This document shows, piece by piece, positions 43,231-52,645 of a stretch of 54,131 nucleotides of DNA (its first letter is position 1; the number at the start of each line of letters is the position of its first letter). Below the pieces are notes generated by a model. The model was not told the DNA's origin and ran no database searches. It worked only from the letters and a program-made list of their open reading frames with translations. Made by a program: the position numbers and the translations under genes. The DNA is from a bacterium (GTDB lineage: Bacteria; Planctomycetota; Planctomycetia; Pirellulales; Pirellulaceae), in the NCBI GenBank assembly GCA_024743355.1, contig JANSWS010000008.1, positions 1-54,131 of the forward strand, in the 5' to 3' direction.

Positions 43231-44691
43231 CTAGCTCAGAATGGGCCGGATGGGCTCGGCATGTTCCACGCCTGTCAAGCGAAGATTTAGCCCCTGAAAT
43301 TTGATCGCCAGCTTGTGGTGATCGATGCCAAGCAGATGCAAGATCGTGGCATGCAAATTGCGAATCGGAATGGGATTCTCGACCGCGTTGTACCCCAATT
43401 CGTCGGTGGCGCCGTAGCTAATCCCGGGTTGAATTCCCCCGCCCGCCAGCCACATGCTGAAGCCTTTGATGTGATGGTCGCGTCCCGGCCCACCTTTTCC
43501 CTGGAACATCGGAGTGCGACCGAACTCGCCACCCCAGATCACGAGCGTTTCGTGCAGCATGCCGCGTTGCTCTAGATCTTGAAGTAAGGCCGCCGTGGGG
43601 CGATCGGTTAGGCCGCAACAGGTATGCATGTGCTTGACCAAATCTCCATGATGATCCCAGCCGCGATGGTAGAGTTGTATGAAACGCACCCCTCGCTCCG
43701 CCAGTCGTCGTGCGAGCAAGCAGTTTGCTGCGAATGAGCCATCTCCTGGAGTTGCTCCATACATCTTTAATACGTGGTCCGGTTCGTCCGAGAGATCCAT
43801 GAGTTGGGGTACGGAGGTCTGCATCTTGAATGCCATTTCATAGGCGGCTACCCGGGTGGCAATTTCTGGATCCTCGACCAACTGGTTGCGGTGCTGGTCC
43901 AGTTTCCGGATCGTATCGACGACCTGGGCACGCATCAGGCTGGAAACTCCCGCTGGATTCTTGACGTAATGCACGGGTTCACCCGCGGCGTTAAATTCGA
44001 CTCCTTGGAAGCGGCTGGGCAGGCAACCCGCAGACCACTGTCGTGTCGCGATGGGCTGCGGATTTCTGCCACCGATACTGGTCATGACCACGAAGCCTGG
44101 AAGATCGTCGCATTCGCTGCCCAGCCCATAGGTGATCCAGGATCCCATGGAGGGTCTGCCGGAGATTGCCGTGCCGGTGTTCATGAAGGTGTGTGCTGGA
44201 TCATGATTGATCTGTTCGGTCACCATCGACTTAAGAACGCAGACCTTGTCGATAATCTTGCGGTGTTCGGGTAGGAAATCGCTGATCCACAAACCGTTTT
44301 CACCATGCTGCGAGAATTTTGTCAGATGCCCTTGAACTCGCAATTCCTTGCCCTGCAGTTGTGCAATCGGTTGCCCTGCCGTGTAAGAAGCGGGCATGGG
44401 TTGGCCATCCAGTCGATTTAGCTCCGGTTTAAAATCAAAGGTTTCCAAGTGCGAGGGGCCGCCTGCCATGTATAGAAAGATGACTCGTTTGACCTTGGCG
44501 GTGAAATGGGGCAGCGCTCCCGGATTGGCAAGACCCGAGGGCAGCCCGAGAGCATTGGGCTCGCGGCCATACAGATCGCGGCACAGAAGTTGGCTCAAAG
44601 CCACGCTTGCCAGGCTGATGCCGCCGTTCGACAAGAATGTGCGGCGGTTGACCGAGTCGGCTTGGGAATTGTTGTGATCGGCGGTATGCAT
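43231..44691 (-). CDS. DUF1501 family exported protein
   Basis: A 486-residue DUF1501 protein with a twin-arginine signal (VNRRTFLSNGGISLASVALS). The domain has the sulfatase/alkaline-phosphatase-like pattern: VIFLYMAGGPSHLETFD near the start, FVVMTSIGGRNPQPIATRQW in the middle, and GWDHHGDLVKHMHTCCGL, WGGEFGRTP and GRDHHIKGF toward the end. The GEFGRTP block is the family signature. It is immediately downstream (3-base gap) of the DUF1549/DUF1553 cytochrome-like gene, the standard planctomycete pairing of unknown function. Confidence 0.9.
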   Translation of the reverse strand: MHTADHNNSQADSVNRRTFLSNGGISLASVALSQLLCRDLYGREPNALGLPSGLANPGALPHFTAKVKRVIFLYMAGGPSHLETFDFKPELNRLDGQPMPASYTAGQPIAQLQGKELRVQGHLTKFSQHGENGLWISDFLPEHRKIIDKVCVLKSMVTEQINHDPAHTFMNTGTAISGRPSMGSWITYGLGSECDDLPGFVVMTSIGGRNPQPIATRQWSAGCLPSRFQGVEFNAAGEPVHYVKNPAGVSSLMRAQVVDTIRKLDQHRNQLVEDPEIATRVAAYEMAFKMQTSVPQLMDLSDEPDHVLKMYGATPGDGSFAANCLLARRLAERGVRFIQLYHRGWDHHGDLVKHMHTCCGLTDRPTAALLQDLEQRGMLHETLVIWGGEFGRTPMFQGKGGPGRDHHIKGFSMWLAGGGIQPGISYGATDELGYNAVENPIPIRNLHATILHLLGIDHHKLAIKFQGLNLRLTGVEHAEPIRPILS

Positions 44692-44694
44692 GGC

Positions 44695-47145
44695 TCAATT
44701 CCGGGTGTACGTTTCATTCAAATTCAGTACCGCGTGAGCGACGGTGGTCCAGGCCGCCAATTCGCAGTCTTCCAGTTCCCGATCGGTCGTTGACATGCCG
44801 ATGCTCAATAGTTCTTCCGCCCGCTGTGGATGGACGCTAAATTCGCCGCGTGCCGCCATGAGTAGATCCTGCAGTTGGCGGAGTTCGTAGGAATCTGGGG
44901 GCCGCGAGACCGCCATTTCGAACAAGCGTTGGATGGTGACGCTGTCCTTGTCTCGTGGTTGGGCTGCAAGCAGTACTCGGGTTGCCATCCCCCGCGCGGC
45001 CTCAATAAAGCTCGGGTCGTTCAGCAGTACTAGAGCGGCCAGCGGCGTGTTGGAACGAGCCCGCTGGGCCGTGCATTCTTCACGCATGGGGGCGTCGAAG
45101 GCCCGCAGCATGGGATGCAAGAACTGTCGCTGCCAATGCACGTAGAGCCCTCGTCTCCATTGCTCCTCATTCTGTGTGGCTTGGTATTCGCGCTTGGGGA
45201 AATTCAGATGCCGATAGTAACCCGCTGGCTGGTAGGGCTTGATGCTGGGGCCACCGGTCCGCTGGAGCAGCAGGCCGGAAGCCGCCAAAGCCGTATCCCT
45301 AATCATTTCAGCCGGAAGCCGAAATCGATTCTGCCTTGCAAACAGGCGATTTTCAGGATCGTGTTCTTGATGCCATTGCTTGGGGATTGAGGATTGACGG
45401 TAGGTTCGGCTGGAAGTGATCAAACGCAGCATGTGTTTGACATCCCAACCCGACCTGACGAATTCTAGAGCGAGCTGGTCGAGCAGTTCCGGGTGCGATG
45501 GCGGCTGCCCCTGTCCACCAAAGTCTTCGGCGGATCGCGAAAGGCCCTGTCCGAATAAGATCATCCATAGTCGGTTGACAAAGACTCTTGCAGTCAACAA
45601 GCCAATGCCCCGTTGCGGATCGACCAACCATCGCGCGAGATGTAGTCGGTTGGCTCGGTCCGCGTCTCCCACGATGTCATCAAAGTCATATTGCAGAAAC
45701 TGGGGAACGCTTGGAGCCATGATGGGACCGGAATCGTCCAGCCAATTTCCTCGCGGGAGCAATCGCACTTCACGCGGTTCGATGGCGACCGTAATCATGC
45801 TCAGCCGGGCTGAGGCGTCAAGCGAAGCTAGGCTGGCTTCGATCTTCTGACGTTGTTCGGTAACGGAATCGGATTCTTGAAGTAGCTGTTGGAGTCGGGA
45901 TTCATAGGTCGCCTGCAACTGCCGTTGGCCTCGCGATAGAACTGGAATTTCAGGCGGTCGTTTGGTAGGCACACTATCGGAACCAACATCGAAGTGTCGT
46001 GCTTCGTCAATGTCGGCGAAAAACGCGGCAAGTGAATAGAAGTCTTCCGCCGTATAGGGGTCGTATTTGTGATCATGGCATTGCGCGCATCCGACCGTGG
46101 CTCCCATCCAGACCGCCGAAAGATTGCGGACGCGGTCCGCTTGATAAATCGTCAAGTACTCTCGCGGTTGCACGCCGCCTTCGTGGGATGTTTGTAGCAA
46201 GCGGTTGTAGCCGGTGGCCACGATTTGTTCTTGCGTGGGCTCTGGTAGGAGATCGCCGGCGAGTTGCTCAACGGTAAACTGGTCCCAGGGAAGATTGTCA
46301 TTGAACGCGTTGATAACGTAGTCACGGTAGGGAGAAATGTTGTGATCCTGGTCACCGTGATAACCAACGGTGTCTGCGTAGCGAACCAAATCCAACCAAT
46401 AGACAGCCATCCGTTCCCCAAAGGCTGTACTGGCTAGCAGTCGATCAACGAAACGTTGGATGCCTAACGGACCTTGCTCTTGTATGGTCAGCACATCGCT
46501 TCTCGTCGGCGGAAGACCGGTCAAGTCGAACGACAGGCGACGAATCAGTGTCATGTCGTCGGCCACGTCGGAAAATTCCCCGCCCGACTTTTGGATTGGG
46601 TTTGCGATAAAGGCATCAATCCAGTTCTCGGCTTGATGGTTGGTTCCATCCACATCCGGGATCGCATGCTCTTGAGGCATTGCATAGGCCCAGTGGGTGC
46701 TCCAAGGGGCTCCCTGTGCAATCCAATCGAAAATCATGGATTGCTCGACCGCTGTCAGAGGCGGGACGCCCGAGTTGGGCGGAGGCATGATGCTGTCCTC
46801 GTCCGCACTGCTGATGCGAGTCCATAGCTGGCTGGCTTGGGGCTGGTGGGGCACGATGATTCGGTAATCGCCGCGATCGGCAAGCACTGAGTCTTCTTGG
46901 TCCAATCGCAAGTCGGATTCGCGTCGATCCGCATCAGGACCATGGCAGGCAAAACATCGATCGGACAGCAGCGGACGAATGTCTTGGCTAAAGTCCTGTG
47001 CCGATGAAGGGAGAGCCGCAAGCAAGCAAAGTGCAACGGCCAAGCAACAACACGGCCATAGCCGTGGCCGATTTGGTAGCTGCTTGAGGACACACGGACC
47101 CGCGCTGGATGAAATGTAAATCGGTAATGGAAAGGGCAAGTACAA
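44695..47145 (-). CDS. Planctomycete cytochrome-like PSCyt1/DUF1549/DUF1553 protein
   Basis: An 816-residue exported protein. After a hydrophobic N-terminus (CCCLAVALCLLAALPSSAQ) comes a c-type haem motif, Cys64-x-x-Cys67-His68, within LLSDRCFACHGPDADRRES (PSCyt1). DUF1549 follows with GGEFSDVADD...RRLSFDLTGLPPT, AVYWLDLVRYADTVGYHGDQ and QCHDHKYDPYTAEDFYSLAAFFADI; DUF1553 has HLARWLVDPQRGIGLLTARVFVNRLW, GLSRSAEDFGGQGQPPSHPEL and LRLITSSRTYRQSS. No concanavalin domain sits between, so it is the short form. Likely a periplasmic redox or polymer-degradation component paired with the DUF1501 protein. Confidence 0.88.
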   Translation of the reverse strand: MYLPFPLPIYISSSAGPCVLKQLPNRPRLWPCCCLAVALCLLAALPSSAQDFSQDIRPLLSDRCFACHGPDADRRESDLRLDQEDSVLADRGDYRIIVPHQPQASQLWTRISSADEDSIMPPPNSGVPPLTAVEQSMIFDWIAQGAPWSTHWAYAMPQEHAIPDVDGTNHQAENWIDAFIANPIQKSGGEFSDVADDMTLIRRLSFDLTGLPPTRSDVLTIQEQGPLGIQRFVDRLLASTAFGERMAVYWLDLVRYADTVGYHGDQDHNISPYRDYVINAFNDNLPWDQFTVEQLAGDLLPEPTQEQIVATGYNRLLQTSHEGGVQPREYLTIYQADRVRNLSAVWMGATVGCAQCHDHKYDPYTAEDFYSLAAFFADIDEARHFDVGSDSVPTKRPPEIPVLSRGQRQLQATYESRLQQLLQESDSVTEQRQKIEASLASLDASARLSMITVAIEPREVRLLPRGNWLDDSGPIMAPSVPQFLQYDFDDIVGDADRANRLHLARWLVDPQRGIGLLTARVFVNRLWMILFGQGLSRSAEDFGGQGQPPSHPELLDQLALEFVRSGWDVKHMLRLITSSRTYRQSSIPKQWHQEHDPENRLFARQNRFRLPAEMIRDTALAASGLLLQRTGGPSIKPYQPAGYYRHLNFPKREYQATQNEEQWRRGLYVHWQRQFLHPMLRAFDAPMREECTAQRARSNTPLAALVLLNDPSFIEAARGMATRVLLAAQPRDKDSVTIQRLFEMAVSRPPDSYELRQLQDLLMAARGEFSVHPQRAEELLSIGMSTTDRELEDCELAAWTTVAHAVLNLNETYTRN

Positions 47146-47637
47146 GTATATGGCTCCTGACGGATGCGGCTCACAGTTGGAACGCTTGCGCTCACATGCC
47201 TGTTTTTATCGATCCCCGCATATCGGGTTGGTTTCAAGCCGCCAGGACAAATGGCTCCGCGGCCGTGACCTAGTTGAAATCTTCAGTTTCCGCGGGGGCA
47301 GCGATTGCTACACCACCCAAGTGACACACTCTGCAGCTTTTGTGTCTTGCTGACAGCCTGTTGTAGCCTCCAGTCCTTAGTTTAATGGAAGCTCATGGAG
47401 CTCGCAGGCCGCGGGCTGGAAGATACCCGGTGAGCAACCTGTCGGCTTGAGGTACCGCCGGGTCGAGTGGGCTGCGGGCTGGGGGACGGCTGGACTGGCA
47501 ACTACCGCCGAGGGCCGTCGTGGGTTAGTATTGTCAGTCCTACCGGTAAGGGGGGCGACAACCAGGAATCATCGAGGTGAGCTGAGACTGCCGCGGTCTC
47601 AAACGCAATTATTGTTTTCGCTTGAGTTGACAAATTC
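47146..47637. other. GC-rich intergenic region with possible structured leader
   Basis: 492 bases between the divergent DUF1553 gene and the zinc-ribbon gene. From about 47395 to 47600 it is G/C-rich with several short self-complementary stretches (for example GGAAGCTCATGGAGCTCG). Two short open frames overlap it but have no ribosome site or recognisable product. I looked for RNase P RNA, SRP RNA and tRNA signatures and saw none. Confidence 0.35.
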
Positions 47638-48336
47638 ATGACCGTAACAGCTTCGCTAATCCAAACGCTGCATCGTATCAACCGACAGAAAGCCGATATT
47701 GAAGGGCAGTTGACACGTGGGCCTAAGGTCATTGCGGCAGCGCGGGCAAAGCTGCAGGCTGCCGAGCAACAGTTGGCCGATGTGCGAGAGCAGATGAAAA
47801 AAATGCGGATTGATGCTGATTCCAAACAGCTGCAGATGAAGGAACGTGAAGACAAGATTCATCACTGGGAAGGTCAGCTGAACACCGTCAAGGAAAATCG
47901 CGAATATCAGGCGCTTAAAGATCAGATAGCCGCCGACACCCAGGCTAATCTGGTGCTTTCCGACGAAATCCTGGAAATTCTCGAAGGACTGGATGGCAAG
48001 GAAGTGGAGATCAAGTCCGTCGAGAAGCACGTTGCGGATATGCAGGCTGACTTCGAGAAGATCGAAAACGAAGTTGCCAGTCGCAAGGAAACTCTTGAGA
48101 GCGAATTGGCAAGGGTGCAGGCCGAACTGGCAGAGACGGAAAAGGGCCTGTCCGGTGATTTCAAACGCGATTACTTGCGACTTGTCGCCGCCAAAGGGGA
48201 AGATGCCATGGCGCCGCTGGAGGACAACTGTTGCAGTGGCTGTTATCAAAGCTTGACACCACAATTAATCGAACAATTGTCTACGGGAAAACCGGTGGTT
48301 TGCCCAACGTGTGGTAGGTTGATCTACAAGGCCTAG
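47638..48336 (+). CDS. Coiled-coil protein with C4 zinc ribbon (CT398-like)
   Basis: A 232-residue protein of the CT398/DUF164 C4-type zinc-ribbon family. Residues 10-175 are an uninterrupted helical, heptad-rich hairpin; KENREYQALKDQI near 85-97 is a family signature. The C-terminus carries the ribbon CCSGC (198-202) and CPTC (222-225). Such proteins are cytoplasmic, and the one in Chlamydia has been reported to contact flagellar or secretion proteins and the sigma-54 factor. Length is normal. The GDPD gene follows at 48359, 22 bases after the stop, so they are probably co-transcribed. Confidence 0.85.
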   Translation: MTVTASLIQTLHRINRQKADIEGQLTRGPKVIAAARAKLQAAEQQLADVREQMKKMRIDADSKQLQMKEREDKIHHWEGQLNTVKENREYQALKDQIAADTQANLVLSDEILEILEGLDGKEVEIKSVEKHVADMQADFEKIENEVASRKETLESELARVQAELAETEKGLSGDFKRDYLRLVAAKGEDAMAPLEDNCCSGCYQSLTPQLIEQLSTGKPVVCPTCGRLIYKA

Positions 48337-48358
48337 CAGTTCTTGCAAGGAGTCTTCG

Positions 48359-50212
48359 TTGGTCGCGTTATTCGCTCGCATGATGCGAGACTTTCGAACC
48401 TGTTGGACATCGCTGTTTCTGACGGATGGCGTTTACAAGATCCTGGCGTTCATACTTCTGACTCCATTGACGGCGGTCTTGTTTCAGGCGTTGTTGCGAT
48501 TGTCCGGTCGTCCGGTGATGGCGGACCAAGATCTATTGTTTTTTGTCGCGGCCCCTGTCGGTTGGCTGTGTTTGATCGTGATTGGGGCCGCATGGTTGAC
48601 GGTGGTCGCTTTGGAGATGGCGGCATTGCTGGCCATACTGCTAGCGGCCGACGAATTTGGGAAAAAGGTAGCAGTTCGGTCGGCGCTCGTTTATGCCGCG
48701 GCTCATGCTCCCCAGGTCTTGCGGGTTACGGCCAGGATGATCGTGTGGGTGCTTGTGATGCTTGCTCCCGCATTGGTAATTGCCGCGGTTGTGTATTGGG
48801 GATTGTTGAATGACTACGACATCAACTTTTATCTCAAAGAGAAACCGCCCGAGTTCATGGCTGCAATCGTAATTGCTGGGATCCTAATCTGCGTATTGAT
48901 TCTGGTGGCTTTGCGACTAGCCAGCAATTGGTTTTTTGCCTTGCCCTTGGTTTTATTTGAGGCCGTACCGGCATCGCAGGCATTGCGAGCGAGCAGTGCT
49001 AGGAGCGAGGGCCATCGTAAGACCATTCTTTTGTGTTTGGTGCTGTGGAGTATCGGAAGTCTGCTGGTCACCGGCTTGCTCTCTTCGGCCGTCGTTGCGT
49101 TTGGGAGGTGGGTTTTGCCGAGCGTGGAAGGCTCGCTCGGCCTGTTAATCTTTGTGATCGGCGTATTGTTGAGCTTGTGGTTCGTCGCCGGTTTAGTCGG
49201 CAATCTCTTGAGCACCACCGTTTTTGCCACCATGCTCATGGCCTTGTATCGGCAGCTGGCCTGTGAGGTTGATTTGGCGGAGAACAAATTGGTTGAGTCC
49301 AGCCAGGATGCGCGACCGCCGTTACTACGCCTCAGTCGTATTCATCTGGTCATCGCCGGCGGCGTTGCCGCAGTGCTGGCGGCCGTGGTGGGGATCATCG
49401 CGGTTCAAGCCGTAAGTCTGCAGGACGATGTCGAGATTATCGCTCATCGCGGAGCATCGTCAGTGGCTCCTGAGAATACGTTGGCGGCGATTCGGCAGGC
49501 GATTGAAGAGGAAGCCGACTGGGTGGAAATCGACGTGCAGGAAACCGCCGACGATGAAGTGGTGGTCTTGCATGACAGCGACTTCATGAAGCTTGCGGGA
49601 AATAAACTCAAAATCTGGAACGCAACCCGGGATGACTTGCAGCAGATTGATATCGGCAGTTGGTTTGCGGCTGAGTTCAGTGAGGAACGCGTGCCGAGTT
49701 TGGCCGACGTGCTAGCGCTGTGCAAAGATAAGGTGAACGTTAATATCGAGTTGAAATATTACGGGCATGACAAGCAACTGGAGCAACGAGTCATTGAGGT
49801 CGTCGAATCGCAAGGCATGGCAGACCAGGTCGTCTACATGTCGCTTAAGCAGGAGGGAATACAGAAGGTCAAGGCCATGCGACCTGCATGCCGGGTGGGG
49901 CTGTTGATGTCGGTGTCGGCGGGGAGACTAGCCGATATCGAAGCTGATTTCTTGGCCGTCAATGCGAGCTTTATCGATTTCTGGTTTATTCGAGCCGCCC
50001 ATAGCCAGGGAAAGGATGTCTACGCTTGGACCGTCAACGATCCGCTGTTGATGTCTTCCATGATCAGCCTGGGGGTGGATGGATTGATTACCGACAAGCC
50101 TGGCTTGGCCCGACAGGTTCTCAAGGAACGCGAGAGTCTCGGGCCAGCCACTCGCGTGTTGTTGCAAATGGCCAGCGTTTTTGGTGTAAGCCGGCCGGTA
50201 TCCGAGCAATAG
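48359..50212 (+). CDS. Membrane-anchored glycerophosphodiester phosphodiesterase
   Basis: A 617-residue protein with two parts. Residues 1-350 contain about seven membrane segments of the GDPD membrane domain (PF10110-like); 360-617 form the GDPD catalytic TIM barrel. Catalytic residues are in IIAHRGASSVAPENTLAA (general-base His), EIDVQETADDEVVVLHDSDF (Glu/Asp metal ligands and second His) and YAWTVNDPLLMSSMISLGVDGLITDKP. It hydrolyses glycerophosphodiesters from phospholipid turnover. The TTG start at 48359 is supported by AAGGAG six bases upstream. The catalytic barrel may face the periplasm. Confidence 0.9.
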   Translation: MVALFARMMRDFRTCWTSLFLTDGVYKILAFILLTPLTAVLFQALLRLSGRPVMADQDLLFFVAAPVGWLCLIVIGAAWLTVVALEMAALLAILLAADEFGKKVAVRSALVYAAAHAPQVLRVTARMIVWVLVMLAPALVIAAVVYWGLLNDYDINFYLKEKPPEFMAAIVIAGILICVLILVALRLASNWFFALPLVLFEAVPASQALRASSARSEGHRKTILLCLVLWSIGSLLVTGLLSSAVVAFGRWVLPSVEGSLGLLIFVIGVLLSLWFVAGLVGNLLSTTVFATMLMALYRQLACEVDLAENKLVESSQDARPPLLRLSRIHLVIAGGVAAVLAAVVGIIAVQAVSLQDDVEIIAHRGASSVAPENTLAAIRQAIEEEADWVEIDVQETADDEVVVLHDSDFMKLAGNKLKIWNATRDDLQQIDIGSWFAAEFSEERVPSLADVLALCKDKVNVNIELKYYGHDKQLEQRVIEVVESQGMADQVVYMSLKQEGIQKVKAMRPACRVGLLMSVSAGRLADIEADFLAVNASFIDFWFIRAAHSQGKDVYAWTVNDPLLMSSMISLGVDGLITDKPGLARQVLKERESLGPATRVLLQMASVFGVSRPVSEQ

Positions 50213-50252
50213 ATGCCTGCCTGATGTAAAGTGTCCAGCGTCGATGCAGAAA

Positions 50253-51341
50253 CTACTCGCTGGGCACATGAAACGAGCGTTCGACTTCGTCGTTGACGTC
50301 CGTTGAAACAGGATGGTCCCGCCACAGCCATCGCATCATCTCCGGCAATATGACGCCACCGGACTTGAGGCCATGCTTGCCAATGCTCCATGCGTAATTC
50401 ACGTCATAGCCCTTCTCGGTCATGGCTTCGACCATGCGGACATTTTGTAGAAACCAATCCCAGGTTTCGTCGTAGCTGCCGCGGCGTTGCCCGCGGTTGT
50501 CGTTGCGTCCATCCTGGAAGAAGACTCGAATTGGTTTAGGCGGGCTTTCGCGGATGATATCCGGGTATTTGTGCCCGCCCCGGATATTGGTGAAGCTGCC
50601 GACGGTGCTCAGGACCTTGCTGAACTGGTCAGGTCGATGCCAGGCAACCGTAAAAGCCGCAATAGCCCCAGAGCTGCAACCGCCTATTCCACGATCTTCA
50701 GGTCGGTCTGAAATGTTGAAACGTTCCTTGAGTTCGGGCAGCAACTCATCCACGATGACGCGAGCATAGCGATCGTCCAGGGAATTGTATTCCTCGGGGC
50801 GGTTCGTCGTGCGATCTCCCCACTCGCGGGCTGTGGGCTCAGGTTGGTCGGGACGCCGCCCAGGATTAATAAATACCGCGATCATCGTCGGGATTTCTCG
50901 CCGGTGCAAAAGATTGTCAATCACGTTCGTTGCGCGAGCGCTACCCTGATCGCTGAGAAAGGCGTGGCCATCGTTGAATATCATCAGGCTACAGGCCTGC
51001 TCCGCATCGTATTGGGCGGGCACATAGACCCAATAGGTGTGCTGTGTGCCCTCAAATACCTGGCTAGGCAAGGTGAAGGGACCTTGGACTTCACCATGCG
51101 GCACGCCTTCCTGCCGGAGTGAGTCAGGACCTAGTTGATAAAAATCGTCGTTACCCGTTGGTTGCGCTGGTAACGGCGCTGTGTACAAAACGAGCAGACA
51201 GAATAACGTCCGTCCAATGTGTGACAGTGGCGCGACAGGCTGGATAGGAAGTCGGCGGATCACGGGCTTATTCTCCGGAATGCAGGGGTGGGGTATAGCT
51301 AGAGGGATAGCGTCAGACCAGTGCGCAGGGTTGACTCGCAA
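50253..51341 (-). CDS. Exported alpha/beta-hydrolase, enterochelin-esterase-like
   Basis: A 362-residue protein of the esterase PF00756 group. The N-terminal frame is long; a signal-like stretch ([18 protein letters not shown], 43-60) indicates export and suggests the functional start may lie near residue 26-40. The nucleophile elbow [13 protein letters not shown] has Ser222 (GCSSG). The acid and His are in the C-terminal half; [14 protein letters not shown] carries the likely catalytic His. Proteins of this kind hydrolyse sugar esters or siderophore esters. It is convergent with the GDPD gene. Confidence 0.82.
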   Translation of the reverse strand: MRVNPAHWSDAIPLAIPHPCIPENKPVIRRLPIQPVAPLSHIGRTLFCLLVLYTAPLPAQPTGNDDFYQLGPDSLRQEGVPHGEVQGPFTLPSQVFEGTQHTYWVYVPAQYDAEQACSLMIFNDGHAFLSDQGSARATNVIDNLLHRREIPTMIAVFINPGRRPDQPEPTAREWGDRTTNRPEEYNSLDDRYARVIVDELLPELKERFNISDRPEDRGIGGCSSGAIAAFTVAWHRPDQFSKVLSTVGSFTNIRGGHKYPDIIRESPPKPIRVFFQDGRNDNRGQRRGSYDETWDWFLQNVRMVEAMTEKGYDVNYAWSIGKHGLKSGGVILPEMMRWLWRDHPVSTDVNDEVERSFHVPSE

Positions 51342-51589
51342 GAGGCCTCAAGCGTGTGGCGAGTGCAGAACCTCTGGCACTCAAACGCAGTCCGCGAGTT
51401 TAACATAAGCGATTCGTTCGCAGTTGCGTGCCTTCAGAATTTCAGCAATCAGGCGAGCTTTCGCGTAGATTACGATTCGGAAATGCGAGGGAAATTGCGC
51501 GAAATTAGCAGCTGACTGTAAAGTGCTGCTCCCAGCCATTATGATGGTGAGCCCAATCATGACACCACGAATCATCGGAGCACCCAACC

Positions 51590-52573
51590 ATGCATCACTA
51601 TATGCAACGCAGATCATTCTTTCAGGCGGCCGGCATTCAGGCTGCGGGCGCGGCTGCCGCATCTTGCGTCTTCAGCAACCAAGCTCTGGCTGCGGCAGCC
51701 AAGCCTTTTGAAATCTCGCTGGCACAGTGGTCGCTGAATCGTAATTTTTTCAGTTTCCTGGGGCTCCGGAACAGTTCGGCTGAGAAGCTCGATCCGCAAG
51801 ATTTTGCCGGAATCGCAAAACGAGAATTCGGTATCGACGCGGTGGAGTATGTCAACCAATTTTATATGGAAGCCGTCCGCAAGCCTGGATATCTGGAAGA
51901 TCTCAAGAAGAAAGCCGCGGATGCCGGGGTGACCAATGTGTTGATCATGTGCGATCGCGAAGGCAATCTGGGAGATCCCGATTTCAAGCAACGCATCACC
52001 GCCGTGCGTAATCACATCAAGTGGCTTGAGTGGGCCCAGGCTCTGGGTTGCCATTCGATCCGAGTAAATGCTGCCTCGGATCCGAAGCTGAGCTATGACC
52101 AGCAATTGGAACTGGCCGCCGATGGCTTGCGACGCCTGTGCGAGATCGCCGATACCTACGACGTCAACGTGATCGTGGAGAACCACGGGGGGCTTTCAAG
52201 CCATGGTCGATGGCTGGCGAGCGTTATGCAAATGGTGGACCACGATCGCTGTGGCACTCTCCCCGATTTTGGTAACTTCCGTCGTGTCGTGCGTGGCGAA
52301 GGCGAATTCGGTGAACTCGATTACGATCGTTATCTGGGTACCTACGAATTGATGCCCTACGCTAAGGGCGCCAGTGCCAAGAGCTATGCTTTCGACGACG
52401 AAGGCAACGAGACAACCATTGATTTTCGTCGGATTATGAGCATCGTCTGTCACCCCAAGTTCAACTTTAGTGGGCACGTGGGCATCGAATACGAAGGCCA
52501 AAGCGATTCCTTTGAGGGAATCAAGAAGACCAAGGCCTTGCTCGAGAAGATCCGCGGCGAGCTCTCCGCCTAG
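51590..52573 (+). CDS. Tat-exported TIM-barrel sugar isomerase/epimerase-like protein
   Basis: A 327-residue AP-endonuclease-2/xylose-isomerase-like TIM barrel. A twin-arginine signal is present (MQRRSFFQAAGIQAAGAAA), preceded by four extra residues at the annotated start; ATG 51602 would also work. The barrel shows SLAQWSLNRNFF, IDAVEYVNQFY, and the metal-ligand strands VNVIVENHGGLSSHG (Glu, then His), CGTLPDFGNF (Asp) and HVGIEYEG (Glu). Similar planctomycete proteins probably act on secreted or periplasmic sugars. It precedes the hydrolase-hydratase fusion by 72 bases on the same strand. Confidence 0.85.
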   Translation: MHHYMQRRSFFQAAGIQAAGAAAASCVFSNQALAAAAKPFEISLAQWSLNRNFFSFLGLRNSSAEKLDPQDFAGIAKREFGIDAVEYVNQFYMEAVRKPGYLEDLKKKAADAGVTNVLIMCDREGNLGDPDFKQRITAVRNHIKWLEWAQALGCHSIRVNAASDPKLSYDQQLELAADGLRRLCEIADTYDVNVIVENHGGLSSHGRWLASVMQMVDHDRCGTLPDFGNFRRVVRGEGEFGELDYDRYLGTYELMPYAKGASAKSYAFDDEGNETTIDFRRIMSIVCHPKFNFSGHVGIEYEGQSDSFEGIKKTKALLEKIRGELSA

Positions 52574-52645
52574 GTTAGAAGTTTTGAAGTTGCGACAACC
52601 CCTGCAGACGTTGCGCTGTTTCGCTCTTACAACAGGTTGGTAGCC

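Noticed and set aside
43231-47145. DUF1501 plus DUF1549/DUF1553 pair as a novel system
   Set aside because: This pairing occurs many times in most Planctomycetes; the function is unknown but the arrangement is ordinary.
47354-47637. Possible RNase P RNA next to the DUF164-type zinc-ribbon gene
   Set aside because: The conserved GAGGAAAGTCC and ACAGAA elements of RNase P RNA are not present.
47656-48264. Minus-strand open frame of 202 codons over the zinc-ribbon gene
   Set aside because: Antisense shadow of a clear coiled-coil gene.
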